Below are positions 57,701-64,000 of a stretch of 64,000 nucleotides of DNA, one piece after another. Source of the DNA: Alphaproteobacteria bacterium (GTDB taxonomy: Bacteria > Pseudomonadota > Alphaproteobacteria > Sphingomonadales > Sphingomonadaceae); the NCBI GenBank assembly GCA_018970445.1, contig JAGWWF010000001.1:62001-126000 (forward strand), written 5' to 3'. Positions within the stretch are counted from its first letter, which is position 1; every line of letters starts with the position of its first letter. The translations under genes were made by a program, and so were the position numbers. A model generated the notes under the pieces. That model did no database searches. It worked only from the letters and a program-made list of their open reading frames with translations, and was not told the origin of the DNA.

Positions 57701-58638
57701 CCACGTCGCTGGGCACCCATGATTTCGTTGCCGATCCGCGCAATGAAACCATCCTGATCAATGTGAACGGCCAGCTCGTCCCGCGCGCCCAGGCGATGGT
57801 GAGCGTGTTCGATTCGGGCTTCATGCTGGGCGATGGCGTGTGGGAAGGCCTGCGCGTCCACGCCCGCCGCATCGCCTTTCTGGATCGGCATCTGGATCGG
57901 CTGTGGGAGGGTGCCAAGGCCATCTTCATGGACATCGGCATCAGCCGCGAGGCGCTGGAACACCGGCTTTATGCCACCATCGACGCCAACGCGATGACCG
58001 CCTGCCACATCCGCCTGATGGTGACGCGCGGCCTGCGTTCCACGCCCTATCAGGATCCGCGCGTGGTGGTGTCGCCGGCCACCATCGTCATCATCGCCGA
58101 ACACAAGGACCCGCTGCCCCGCACCATCGAGAAGGGCATCCGCCTGGCCACCGTGCATGTGCGGCGGGGATACCCCGATGTGCAGGACCCCAAGCTGAAC
58201 AGCCACAGCAAGCTGAACTGCATCACCGCCTGCATCCAGGCGACGCAGGCCGGGGCGGACGAGGCGCTGATGCTGGATCCGCACGGCTTTGTCGCCACCT
58301 GCAATTCCACCCACTTCTTCATCGTGAAGCGCAATCGCCGCGGCGTGCAGGAGGTGTGGACATCGAGCGGCGATTATTGCCTGGCCGGCATCACGCGCGG
58401 CAATGTGATCGCTGTGTGCGAGGATCATGGCATCCCGGTGTTCGAGCGCAATTTCAGCCTGACCGATGTCTATTCGGCGGACGAGGCGTTCGTCACCGGC
58501 ACCTTTGCCGGCGTGGTGCCGGTGACCCACATCGATGGCCGCAAGCTGACCGATGCGCGCGGGGCCATGGTGGAACGGCTGCAGGGCCTGTATCGCGCCC
58601 TGATCGAGGCCGACGTGGCGGCGCGAGGGCGGCCGTGA
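57697..58638 (+). CDS. Class IV aminotransferase (BCAT/D-AAT-like)
   Basis: 313 aa fold-type IV PLP enzyme. VSVFDSGFMLGDGVWEGLRV is the N-terminal active-site strand, KLNSHSKLNCITACIQA carries the probable Schiff-base Lys172, and ITRGNVIAVCEDHGIPVFER and EAFVTGTFAGVVPVTHIDGR bind the cofactor phosphate. Class IV members act on branched-chain or D-amino acids or as deoxychorismate lyase; the substrate is not clear. Its stop overlaps the start of the sulfotransferase-like gene by 4 nt (GTGA), and equivalents of the two are fused in some plants. Confidence 0.88.
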   Translation: MTTSLGTHDFVADPRNETILINVNGQLVPRAQAMVSVFDSGFMLGDGVWEGLRVHARRIAFLDRHLDRLWEGAKAIFMDIGISREALEHRLYATIDANAMTACHIRLMVTRGLRSTPYQDPRVVVSPATIVIIAEHKDPLPRTIEKGIRLATVHVRRGYPDVQDPKLNSHSKLNCITACIQATQAGADEALMLDPHGFVATCNSTHFFIVKRNRRGVQEVWTSSGDYCLAGITRGNVIAVCEDHGIPVFERNFSLTDVYSADEAFVTGTFAGVVPVTHIDGRKLTDARGAMVERLQGLYRALIEADVAARGRP

Positions 58639-59351
58639 CCCTCCGCATTGCCATGTGGTCAGGCCCGCGCAACCTGTCCACCGCGATGATGCGCAGCTTC
58701 GGCGCGCGCAGCGACTGCCATGTCAGCGACGAGCCCTTCTATGGCGCGTACCTCAAGCAGACCGGCGATGATCATCCGATGGCCGCCGAGGTGATCGCCG
58801 CCATGGATTGCGACTGGCACAGCGTGACCGCCGCGCTGTCCGGCCCGTGCGCGCGGCCGGTCTGGTATCAGAAACAGATGGTGCACCACATGGTTGGCCC
58901 GGTCGATCTGTTCAGCCTCACGGGCTTCACCCACGCCTTCCTGATCCGCGCGCCGGAACGGGTGATCGCCAGCTATGCCGCCAAGCGGGAGGTGGTGACG
59001 GCGCAAGGGCTGGGTTTCGTCCGGCAGCGCGCCTGGTTCGACCGGCTGGCCGACCGGCTGGGCCATGCGCCGCCGGTGGTCGATTCGGCCGATGTGCTGG
59101 CCGATCCGGCCGGCACGCTGGCGCGGCTGTGTGCGGCGTTGGGGCTGGCGTGGGATGCGGCCATGCTGCACTGGCCAGCGGGCCCGCGTGCGACGGACGG
59201 CGTGTGGGCCCCGCACTGGTATGGCCGGGTGCTGGCCTCCACCGGCTTTGATGCGGCCGAAGGCCCGCTGCCGGAACTGGCCGGCGTGGCGGCGCGGGTG
59301 CGCGATGCATGTCGGCCGCATTATGAGGCGCTGGCGGCGCACAGGCTGTAG
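58635..59351 (+). CDS. Sulfotransferase-like P-loop protein
   Basis: 238 aa. MWSGPRNLSTAMMRSFGARS (about 7-26) resembles the 5'-phosphosulfate loop of PAPS-dependent sulfotransferases, and the FLIRAPERVIASYAAKR segment (about 100) the 3'-phosphate site. It lacks other recognisable domains. The start GTG 58635 sits in the GTGA overlap with the aminotransferase stop. The tight coupling implies that both proteins act on one amino-acid-derived compound or in one complex. Confidence 0.78.
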   Translation: MTLRIAMWSGPRNLSTAMMRSFGARSDCHVSDEPFYGAYLKQTGDDHPMAAEVIAAMDCDWHSVTAALSGPCARPVWYQKQMVHHMVGPVDLFSLTGFTHAFLIRAPERVIASYAAKREVVTAQGLGFVRQRAWFDRLADRLGHAPPVVDSADVLADPAGTLARLCAALGLAWDAAMLHWPAGPRATDGVWAPHWYGRVLASTGFDAAEGPLPELAGVAARVRDACRPHYEALAAHRL

Positions 59352-59430
59352 GCCAAATCAAAAGCGACAGGTTGCCCGTGGCTGACGCGCGCGTAATCTG
59401 CGCCGCGTCCGACTTTGGGGAGAGACCCGC

Positions 59431-60540
59431 GTGAATTTCGATTTTTCCGATGAAGCTAAGGCCCTGGGCGAACAGGCCCGAAAGCTGCTGGCCGAAAAGG
59501 CCGGCACCGGCCCGGCGCGAAAGGCCATGGCCGCCGACGCCCCGGCCATGGATGCCGCGCTGTGGCAGGAGATCGGCGCGCTGGGCTGGACGGCGGCGCG
59601 CGTGCCCGAAGCCCATGGCGGCCTGGGCCTGACCATCGAAGAGGTGGCACAGCTGGCCGAAGCCGCCGGCGGGTCGCTGGCGCATGTGCCGCTGGTCTCC
59701 ACCCTGCTGGCCACCGAAGCGCTGGTGCTGGCCGGCAGCCCCGAACAGCAGGCGCGCTGGCTGCCCGGCATCGCCAGCGGTGAAACCATCGCCTGCGTGG
59801 CGTGGAGCGAACCCGGCGCGGTGAACCCGGCCACGGTGAAGACACAGGCCAGCGGCGGCAATCTGACCGGCGTGAAGCAGCCGGTGGCCGATCTGGCGGT
59901 TGCCCATGTTGCCATCGTGGTGGCCGCCGGCGCCGATGGGCCGCAGCTGCACATCGTCGATCTGGCCGGTGCCGACACGGCGGCGGTGGAAACCATCGAC
60001 CTGGTGCGTCGCCACGGCCGGCTGACGCTGAACGCCACCCCGGCGCAGGCGCTGGGCACGCCCGGTGATTATCAGGACTGGCTCGATCGTGCCGCCGTGA
60101 TCCTGGCCTATGAAGCCATCGGCACCGCTGGCGCTGCCATGGCGATGACGGTGGATTATGCCAAGACCCGCGTCGCCTTCGGCCAGAAGATCGGCCGCTA
60201 TCAGGCGGTGAAGCACAAGTGCGCCGACATGTACATCAAGCTGGAACTGGCCCGCGCCCATGCCCTGCATGGCCTGGCCCAAATCGACCCTATTCTCGGC
60301 ACCAATGGTGCCGAGCTGCGCCAGGCTGCGGCAGCAGCGCGCGTCGCCAGCCTGGATGCGCTGGCCTATTGTGCCGAAGAGAATGTGCAGCTGCATGGCG
60401 GCATCGGTTTCACCTGGGAAAGCGATTGCCAGTTCTATTATCGCCGAAACCGGGCGCTGGTGGCGGCCCTTGGCCCGCGCGGCTGGTGGGCGGAACGGCT
60501 GGTGCGGGCGCTGGAACAGCGCAACCGCGCGGCGGCCTGA
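59431..60540 (+). CDS. Acyl-CoA dehydrogenase, short subunit type
   Basis: 369 aa ACAD-fold protein: FDFSDEAKALGEQARKLLAE at the start, VPEAHGGLGLTIEEVAQLAE, TRVAFGQKIGRYQAVKHKCA and VQLHGGIGFTWESDCQFYYR near the C-terminus. The classical EGT(S/N)E base loop is absent, as in the short subunit of heteromeric steroid-type dehydrogenases. The start is GTG 59431 with GGGGAGAG upstream. It lies 21 nt before the longer dehydrogenase, its likely partner. Confidence 0.89.
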   Translation: MNFDFSDEAKALGEQARKLLAEKAGTGPARKAMAADAPAMDAALWQEIGALGWTAARVPEAHGGLGLTIEEVAQLAEAAGGSLAHVPLVSTLLATEALVLAGSPEQQARWLPGIASGETIACVAWSEPGAVNPATVKTQASGGNLTGVKQPVADLAVAHVAIVVAAGADGPQLHIVDLAGADTAAVETIDLVRRHGRLTLNATPAQALGTPGDYQDWLDRAAVILAYEAIGTAGAAMAMTVDYAKTRVAFGQKIGRYQAVKHKCADMYIKLELARAHALHGLAQIDPILGTNGAELRQAAAAARVASLDALAYCAEENVQLHGGIGFTWESDCQFYYRRNRALVAALGPRGWWAERLVRALEQRNRAAA

Positions 60541-60561
60541 TTGGAATAGGGGAGAAGCAAG

Positions 60562-61788
60562 ATGGATTTCAACGACACGCCGCAGGAAGCCGAATATCGC
60601 AGCCTTGTGCGCGCCTGGCTGAACGACAACGCCGCCGATTATCGCGAGCCGCCGGAAGAAAGCTGGAAGCTGCCGGAATTCATCGCACGGTCAAAGGCCT
60701 GGCAGGCGAAGAAGCACGCCGCCGGCTATACCGGCATCACCTGGCCCAGGATGTTCGGCGGCCAGGGCCTGACGCCGATGCACAGCATCATCTATGGCCA
60801 GGAGGAAAGCCGGTTCCACGTGCCGCAGGGCCTCTATTCCATCGGCCTTGGCATGTGCATCCCCACCGTGTTCACCCACGGCCAGCCCGACGTGATCCAG
60901 CGTTATGTGCCAAAGGCGCTGCTGGGCGAGGAAGTGTGGTGCCAGCTCTTCTCAGAACCGGCGGCCGGTTCCGATCTTGCCGGCATCCGCACGAAAGCCG
61001 TGAAGGACGGCGATGACTGGGTGATCGATGGCCAGAAGGTGTGGACCAGCTTTGCCCACGCCAGCGATTTCGGCATCGTCGTGTGCCGCACCGATCCGTC
61101 GCTGCCCAAGCACAAGGGGCTGACCATGTTCATCGTCAACATGAAGGCGCCGGGCGTGACCGTGAAGGGCATCAAGCAGATGTCGGGCGGCAGCGATTTC
61201 AACGAGGTGTTCTTCGATGGCGTGCGCGTGGCCGATACGCACCGGCTGGGCGCGGTGGGCGATGGCTGGAAGGTGGCGCTGACCACGCTGATGCACGAAC
61301 GCCTGGCGGTGGGCGGCAAGCCGCGCTATGCGCCCGGCTATGAAACGCTGATGAAGCTGGCGCGCGGCGTCGATGCCGCCGATGGCAACCCGGCGATTGC
61401 CGCCAGCGACGTGCGCCAGAAGATCGCGCAGACCTACATCAACGATCAGGGCATCAAGCTGACCCAGATGCGCGCGCTCTCCGCCCTGTCAAAGGGCCAG
61501 GTGCCGGGGCCGGAACAATCCATTTCCAAGGTGGTGGTGGCCAAGACGATGCAGGATCTGGCCAGCTTCGCGCTCGATCTGTCGGGCGGCGATGGTTTCG
61601 TGGCCGGCGCCGATGCCGATCCGGAACTGGCCAAGCTGCAAGGCTCCTACATCGGCTCGGCCGGCCTGCGCATTGCCGGCGGGACGGACGAAATCCTGCG
61701 CAATATCATCGCCGAACGCGTGCTGGGCCTGCCCGGCGACATGCGGCCCGACAAGGACACGCCGTTCAACCAGGCGGTTTCGGCGTAA
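60562..61788 (+). CDS. Acyl-CoA dehydrogenase, long subunit type
   Basis: 408 aa. MDFNDTPQEAEYRSLVRAWL opens it; GYTGITWPRMFGGQGLTPMH, LFSEPAAGSDLAGIRTKAV and KVWTSFAHASDFGIVVCRTD fit the long-subunit pattern. The C-terminal loop reads IAGGTDEILRNIIAERVL, with Ala372 in place of the usual Glu, so the base must come from elsewhere in this protein or from the partner. AGGGGAG precedes the ATG. A hairpin terminator follows the stop. Confidence 0.9.
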   Translation: MDFNDTPQEAEYRSLVRAWLNDNAADYREPPEESWKLPEFIARSKAWQAKKHAAGYTGITWPRMFGGQGLTPMHSIIYGQEESRFHVPQGLYSIGLGMCIPTVFTHGQPDVIQRYVPKALLGEEVWCQLFSEPAAGSDLAGIRTKAVKDGDDWVIDGQKVWTSFAHASDFGIVVCRTDPSLPKHKGLTMFIVNMKAPGVTVKGIKQMSGGSDFNEVFFDGVRVADTHRLGAVGDGWKVALTTLMHERLAVGGKPRYAPGYETLMKLARGVDAADGNPAIAASDVRQKIAQTYINDQGIKLTQMRALSALSKGQVPGPEQSISKVVVAKTMQDLASFALDLSGGDGFVAGADADPELAKLQGSYIGSAGLRIAGGTDEILRNIIAERVLGLPGDMRPDKDTPFNQAVSA

Positions 61789-61795
61789 GGCAGCG

Positions 61796-61818
61796 TGGGG
61801 GCGGTGCGACCGCCCCCA
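61796..61818. terminator. Hairpin between convergent dehydrogenase and phosphatase genes
   Basis: TGGGGGCGGT (61796-61805) and ACCGCCCCCA (61809-61818) form a perfect 10-bp stem with loop GCG, abutting the minus-strand stop at 61819. There is no T-tract. It probably serves both strands. Confidence 0.6.
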
Positions 61819-62577
61819 TCACCCCGCCGGGCAGGCTTCCGGCACCGGGGCCAGGCGCAGTTCGGCGCGGGCCGTTGCCAGATCGGCCTGATAGGCCGGC
61901 GTGTCTTCCATGCGCTGATACAGGGCGGTGGCCAGCAGGCGGCCGGCTGTCACATCCGATGCCCAGTGCACCCGGCAGGCGATGCGCAGATCGCCGGTGT
62001 CCTTGCCGAATGCCAGGATTTCGGCGCTGCGCGATGGCCGCGCGTCGGACAGCACCAGCCCCCACAGCCAGCCCACCGCGGCATGGCCGGATGGATAGGC
62101 AAAGCCCAGCGGCTTGCCGCCATCCACGGCATGATCGGGATCACAGGCCTTGCCGCCATCGCTGGTGAACGGGCGCGGGCGCTTGTAATGATCCTTGGCG
62201 ATGAACACCGCGCGGGCCAGATCGGTGCCGGCGCGGCGCAGCAGCGCCATGGTGGCCGGCGTGGTGGCGGGGGACAATTGCACCCCCAGCGCGCAGCTGA
62301 TCGCCTGCATGAATCGGGGGCTGGTCACGCTCAACTGGCCGATGGCGCGGTTCCAGTCGGGCCCGCCGATGCCGGCCCGGCTTTCGCGATACACAAAGGC
62401 ATCAGCCGCGGCCTCGCTGCTGCCGGCGGCGGGTGGTGGCGGCAGCAGGCGCAGCATGGTCAGCGGCGCCATCGGCTCGCCATAACCGGCGGCGGCGGTG
62501 CTGCCGGTCATGGGTGCCGGCGCGGGTTGGGCATGGGCGGCGGTGGCGCACAGCAGCAGGGGCAGGATCAGGCGCAT
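61819..62577 (-). CDS. Class A non-specific acid phosphatase (PAP2 superfamily)
   Basis: 252 aa with a signal peptide (1-16, ending AHA). Three PAP2 motifs are intact: KDHYKRPRP (KX6RP), AYPSGHAAVGW (PSGH) and LRIACRVHWASDV, in which the final His is the nucleophile that becomes phosphorylated. It would hydrolyse phosphomonoesters in the periplasm. It is 11 nt downstream of a paralogue (62589-63308), with which it is probably cotranscribed, and shares GDL.(I/V)ACR.(H/N)W and other spacing with it. Confidence 0.9.
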   Translation of the reverse strand: MRLILPLLLCATAAHAQPAPAPMTGSTAAAGYGEPMAPLTMLRLLPPPPAAGSSEAAADAFVYRESRAGIGGPDWNRAIGQLSVTSPRFMQAISCALGVQLSPATTPATMALLRRAGTDLARAVFIAKDHYKRPRPFTSDGGKACDPDHAVDGGKPLGFAYPSGHAAVGWLWGLVLSDARPSRSAEILAFGKDTGDLRIACRVHWASDVTAGRLLATALYQRMEDTPAYQADLATARAELRLAPVPEACPAG

Positions 62578-62588
62578 GGATGGTCCTT

Positions 62589-63308
62589 TCAGCAGGAAAA
62601 GGGCGGCGGGGCGGTGGCCAGGGCCGCGCGCGCGCGGGCCAGATCGGCCCTGAATTCGCGCGATTGCAGCAGCTGGCGGAACACGGCCTGGCCCAGCACC
62701 CGCCCCTGTTCGGCGTCAGACCGCCAGTTGATGCGGCAGGCCACCCACAGATCGCCGGTTTCGGTGCCGAATTCGATCAGATCGGCGCGGCGGTCCGGGC
62801 GCAGTTCGGCCAGGATCAGCGCCCAAAGATAGGCGCTGGCAGCATGGCGCGACGGATAGGACGAGCCCGGCCGCGCCGTCGCCAGCCGCCCATCGCACGC
62901 CGGGCTGCCATCATCATTGTTGGGGCGCAGGCGCGGCGGCGCGCCATTGAACTTCACCGCGCCCGCGGCCTGGGCGGCATCGATGTCGGCCCGCGCCAGG
63001 ATCGCCGCCAGCGCCGGGGTGAGACGGGGATCGATCTGTGCCCCCAGCGCGCAGCTGAGCGCCTGGCGATAGGGTGGCCGTGCCATGTTGATCAGCTTGC
63101 GCGCGCGCTGCACCGTGCGGTCGGGCAGGGCCAGCGTAACGGTTTCATAATGCAACCGGTCGGCGCGATCGGTGGCGCTGCCTGGCGGCGGCGGTGGCGG
63201 CAGCTGGCTGGCCGCCGCCACCAGGGCCGGGCGTTCCAGATAGGGCGTGCGCGGCGGCGGGGCGGGCGCCCCGGCCGCTGCCAGCAGGATGATCGCAAGG
63301 CCGGCCAT
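62589..63308 (-). CDS. PAP2-type phosphatase paralogue with degenerate active site
   Basis: 239 aa, signal peptide 1-14 or so, aligned over its length with the neighbouring phosphatase. The catalytic positions are altered: motif 1 reads KFNGAPPRL (Arg kept, following Pro lost), motif 2 SYPSRHAAS (Gly to Arg), and motif 3 LWVACRINWRSD, with the nucleophile His replaced by Asn and the upstream Arg by Trp. The coding frame is otherwise healthy, so it is probably expressed but not a phosphatase. A regulatory or binding role is inferred. Confidence 0.82.
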   Translation of the reverse strand: MAGLAIILLAAAGAPAPPPRTPYLERPALVAAASQLPPPPPPGSATDRADRLHYETVTLALPDRTVQRARKLINMARPPYRQALSCALGAQIDPRLTPALAAILARADIDAAQAAGAVKFNGAPPRLRPNNDDGSPACDGRLATARPGSSYPSRHAASAYLWALILAELRPDRRADLIEFGTETGDLWVACRINWRSDAEQGRVLGQAVFRQLLQSREFRADLARARAALATAPPPFSC

Positions 63309-63545
63309 GCAGGCTCCTCGTGCAGGAACAGGGATCGGATTGGTCCGCCATCATGGCGCAGCGAAGGCCCGGCGGGCCAGTGTTTTTGCGCTGCGCGGCC
63401 ATGCCACAGCTATAAATCCGCCGGGCTGGGCCGTTTGCCCCTTGATGTTTGCCGCGCCGAGGCAGACATGGGACACAGGCCCGACACAGGCCGGGCCGGC
63501 AAACGGCGTTCCTTTCCCCCCGAAGGGCGCGCACCGGAGACCTTG

Positions 63546-64000
63546 ATGCCCTCGTTCACCCGGGAACTGGAGAAGACCCTCCACAACGCTCTGGCCGAAG
63601 CTGCCCGCCGGACGCACGAATATGCCACGCTGGAACATCTGCTGCTGGCGCTGACCACCGACAGCCACGCCGCCCAGGTGATGAAGGCCTGCAATGTCGA
63701 CATGGAAGAGCTGCAAGGCCAGCTGATCCGCTATCTCGACACCGAATTGACCGCGCTGAAGGCCGATGCCAGCATCGATCCATCGCCCACCGCCGGCTTC
63801 CAGCGGGTGGTGCAGCGGGCGATCCTGCATGTGCAATCATCCGGCCGCGAGGAAGTGACCGGGGCCAATGTGCTGGTGGCGCTGTTTTCGGAACGCGAAA
63901 GCCACGCCGTGTTCTTCCTGCAGCAGCAGGACATGACGCGGCTGGATGCGGTGTCGTTCATCAGCCACGGCATTGCCAAGTCCGGCCAGTCCGAAGCCAA
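63546..64000 (+). CDS. clpA: ClpA ATPase subunit, 5' part (runs off the window)
   Basis: The first 151 codons of the AAA+ unfoldase that feeds the ClpP protease. The N-domain double repeat is visible: FTRELEKTLHNALAEAARRT followed by HEYATLEHLLLAL, then GFQRVVQRAILHVQSSGREE with VTGANVLVALFSERES. The opening MPSFTRELEK is typical for ClpA rather than ClpB or ClpC. clpS, often directly upstream, is absent from the preceding 237 nt, which instead face the divergent phosphatase operon. The ATPase domains lie outside. Confidence 0.92.
   Translation, partial: MPSFTRELEKTLHNALAEAARRTHEYATLEHLLLALTTDSHAAQVMKACNVDMEELQGQLIRYLDTELTALKADASIDPSPTAGFQRVVQRAILHVQSSGREEVTGANVLVALFSERESHAVFFLQQQDMTRLDAVSFISHGIAKSGQSEA

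Noticed and set aside
63366-63387. GGCCC-GGC-GGGCC stem followed by AGTGTTTTT, terminator-like on the plus strand
   Set aside because: No plus-strand gene ends upstream. It lies in the divergent gap between the phosphatase operon and clpA, so it cannot be assigned as a terminator.
63420-63545. Possible heat-shock (sigma-32) promoter for clpA
   Set aside because: CCCCTTGATG looks like a -35 element, but no CCATAT-type -10 lies at the right spacing.
1-64000. tRNA, rRNA, prophage or insertion sequence
   Set aside because: None was recognised on either strand. Genes are contiguous metabolic and housekeeping loci with uniform composition.

Overview
The window looks like chromosomal DNA from a high-GC alphaproteobacterium, most likely a member of Sphingomonadales (Sphingosinicellaceae or Sphingomonadaceae). 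The evidence is the DUF1013/TrcR regulator, a UrcA-family protein, PEP-CTERM proteins with the WAM/WAL-type sorting tail, a Gly-rich protein with two cold-shock domains, the TSUP-TIGR02186 pair, many acyl-CoA dehydrogenases, and several inverted doublet repeats of a kind common in this order. No rRNA, tRNA, CRISPR array, phage block or transposase was seen. It is mostly a housekeeping chromosome with compact 4-nt-overlap operons, interrupted by small accessory pieces (three toxin-antitoxin loci, palindromic repeats, one decayed gene fragment).

Layout. 1-5.2 kb (minus strand): edge of an MqsR-like toxin gene, an HD-domain protein, an acyl-CoA ligase and two acyl-CoA dehydrogenases. 5.3-10.3 kb (plus): lgt, a MidA-like methyltransferase, a GNAT protein, pgeF, a TSUP exporter and its TIGR02186 partner. 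10.4-13.7 kb: Gly-rich double cold-shock protein, a second acyl-CoA ligase and small membrane proteins. 13.8-23.4 kb: PLP decarboxylase, the 3-ketoacid CoA-transferase pair, two VapBC-type modules, an outer membrane barrel, asd, then the leuB-DUF502-symporter operon and urcA. 23.5-25.7 kb: a phosphotransferase and acyl-CoA dehydrogenase pair resembling LvaA/LvaC. 25.7-32 kb: GNAT, PEP-CTERM, TetR, EI24 membrane protein with a decayed second copy, an adenosine-kinase-like PfkB enzyme, and an amino-acid permease.

32.1-37.1 kb is an arginine succinyltransferase-type catabolic operon (M20 hydrolase-astA-astD-astB). It is divergent from the permease, and a perfect CRP-type palindrome lies between them. 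37.2-44 kb: AMP nucleosidase, isobutyryl-CoA dehydrogenase-like enzyme, a second PEP-CTERM protein, DUF423, thiL, nusB, dnaB. 44.1-46.2 kb: a Tat-exported flavin amine oxidase next to a periplasmic cytochrome c. 46.2-52.8 kb (minus): erpA, an M23 peptidase and a tatABC-glnE-bcp operon. 52.8-64 kb: two oxidoreductases, a VOC protein, trcR, kynU, an aminotransferase/sulfotransferase operon, an acyl-CoA dehydrogenase pair, two PAP2-type phosphatases (one with ruined catalytic motifs) and the 5' end of clpA.

Points most worth following: the LvaAC-like 4-hydroxyacyl-CoA module, the amine oxidase-cytochrome pair, the arginine operon with an M20 enzyme where AstE would be expected, the aminotransferase/sulfotransferase pair, the paralogous pseudo-phosphatase, the 28-bp palindrome upstream of urcA, and the REPIN-like doublets, one of which supplies the stop codons of both genes it separates.
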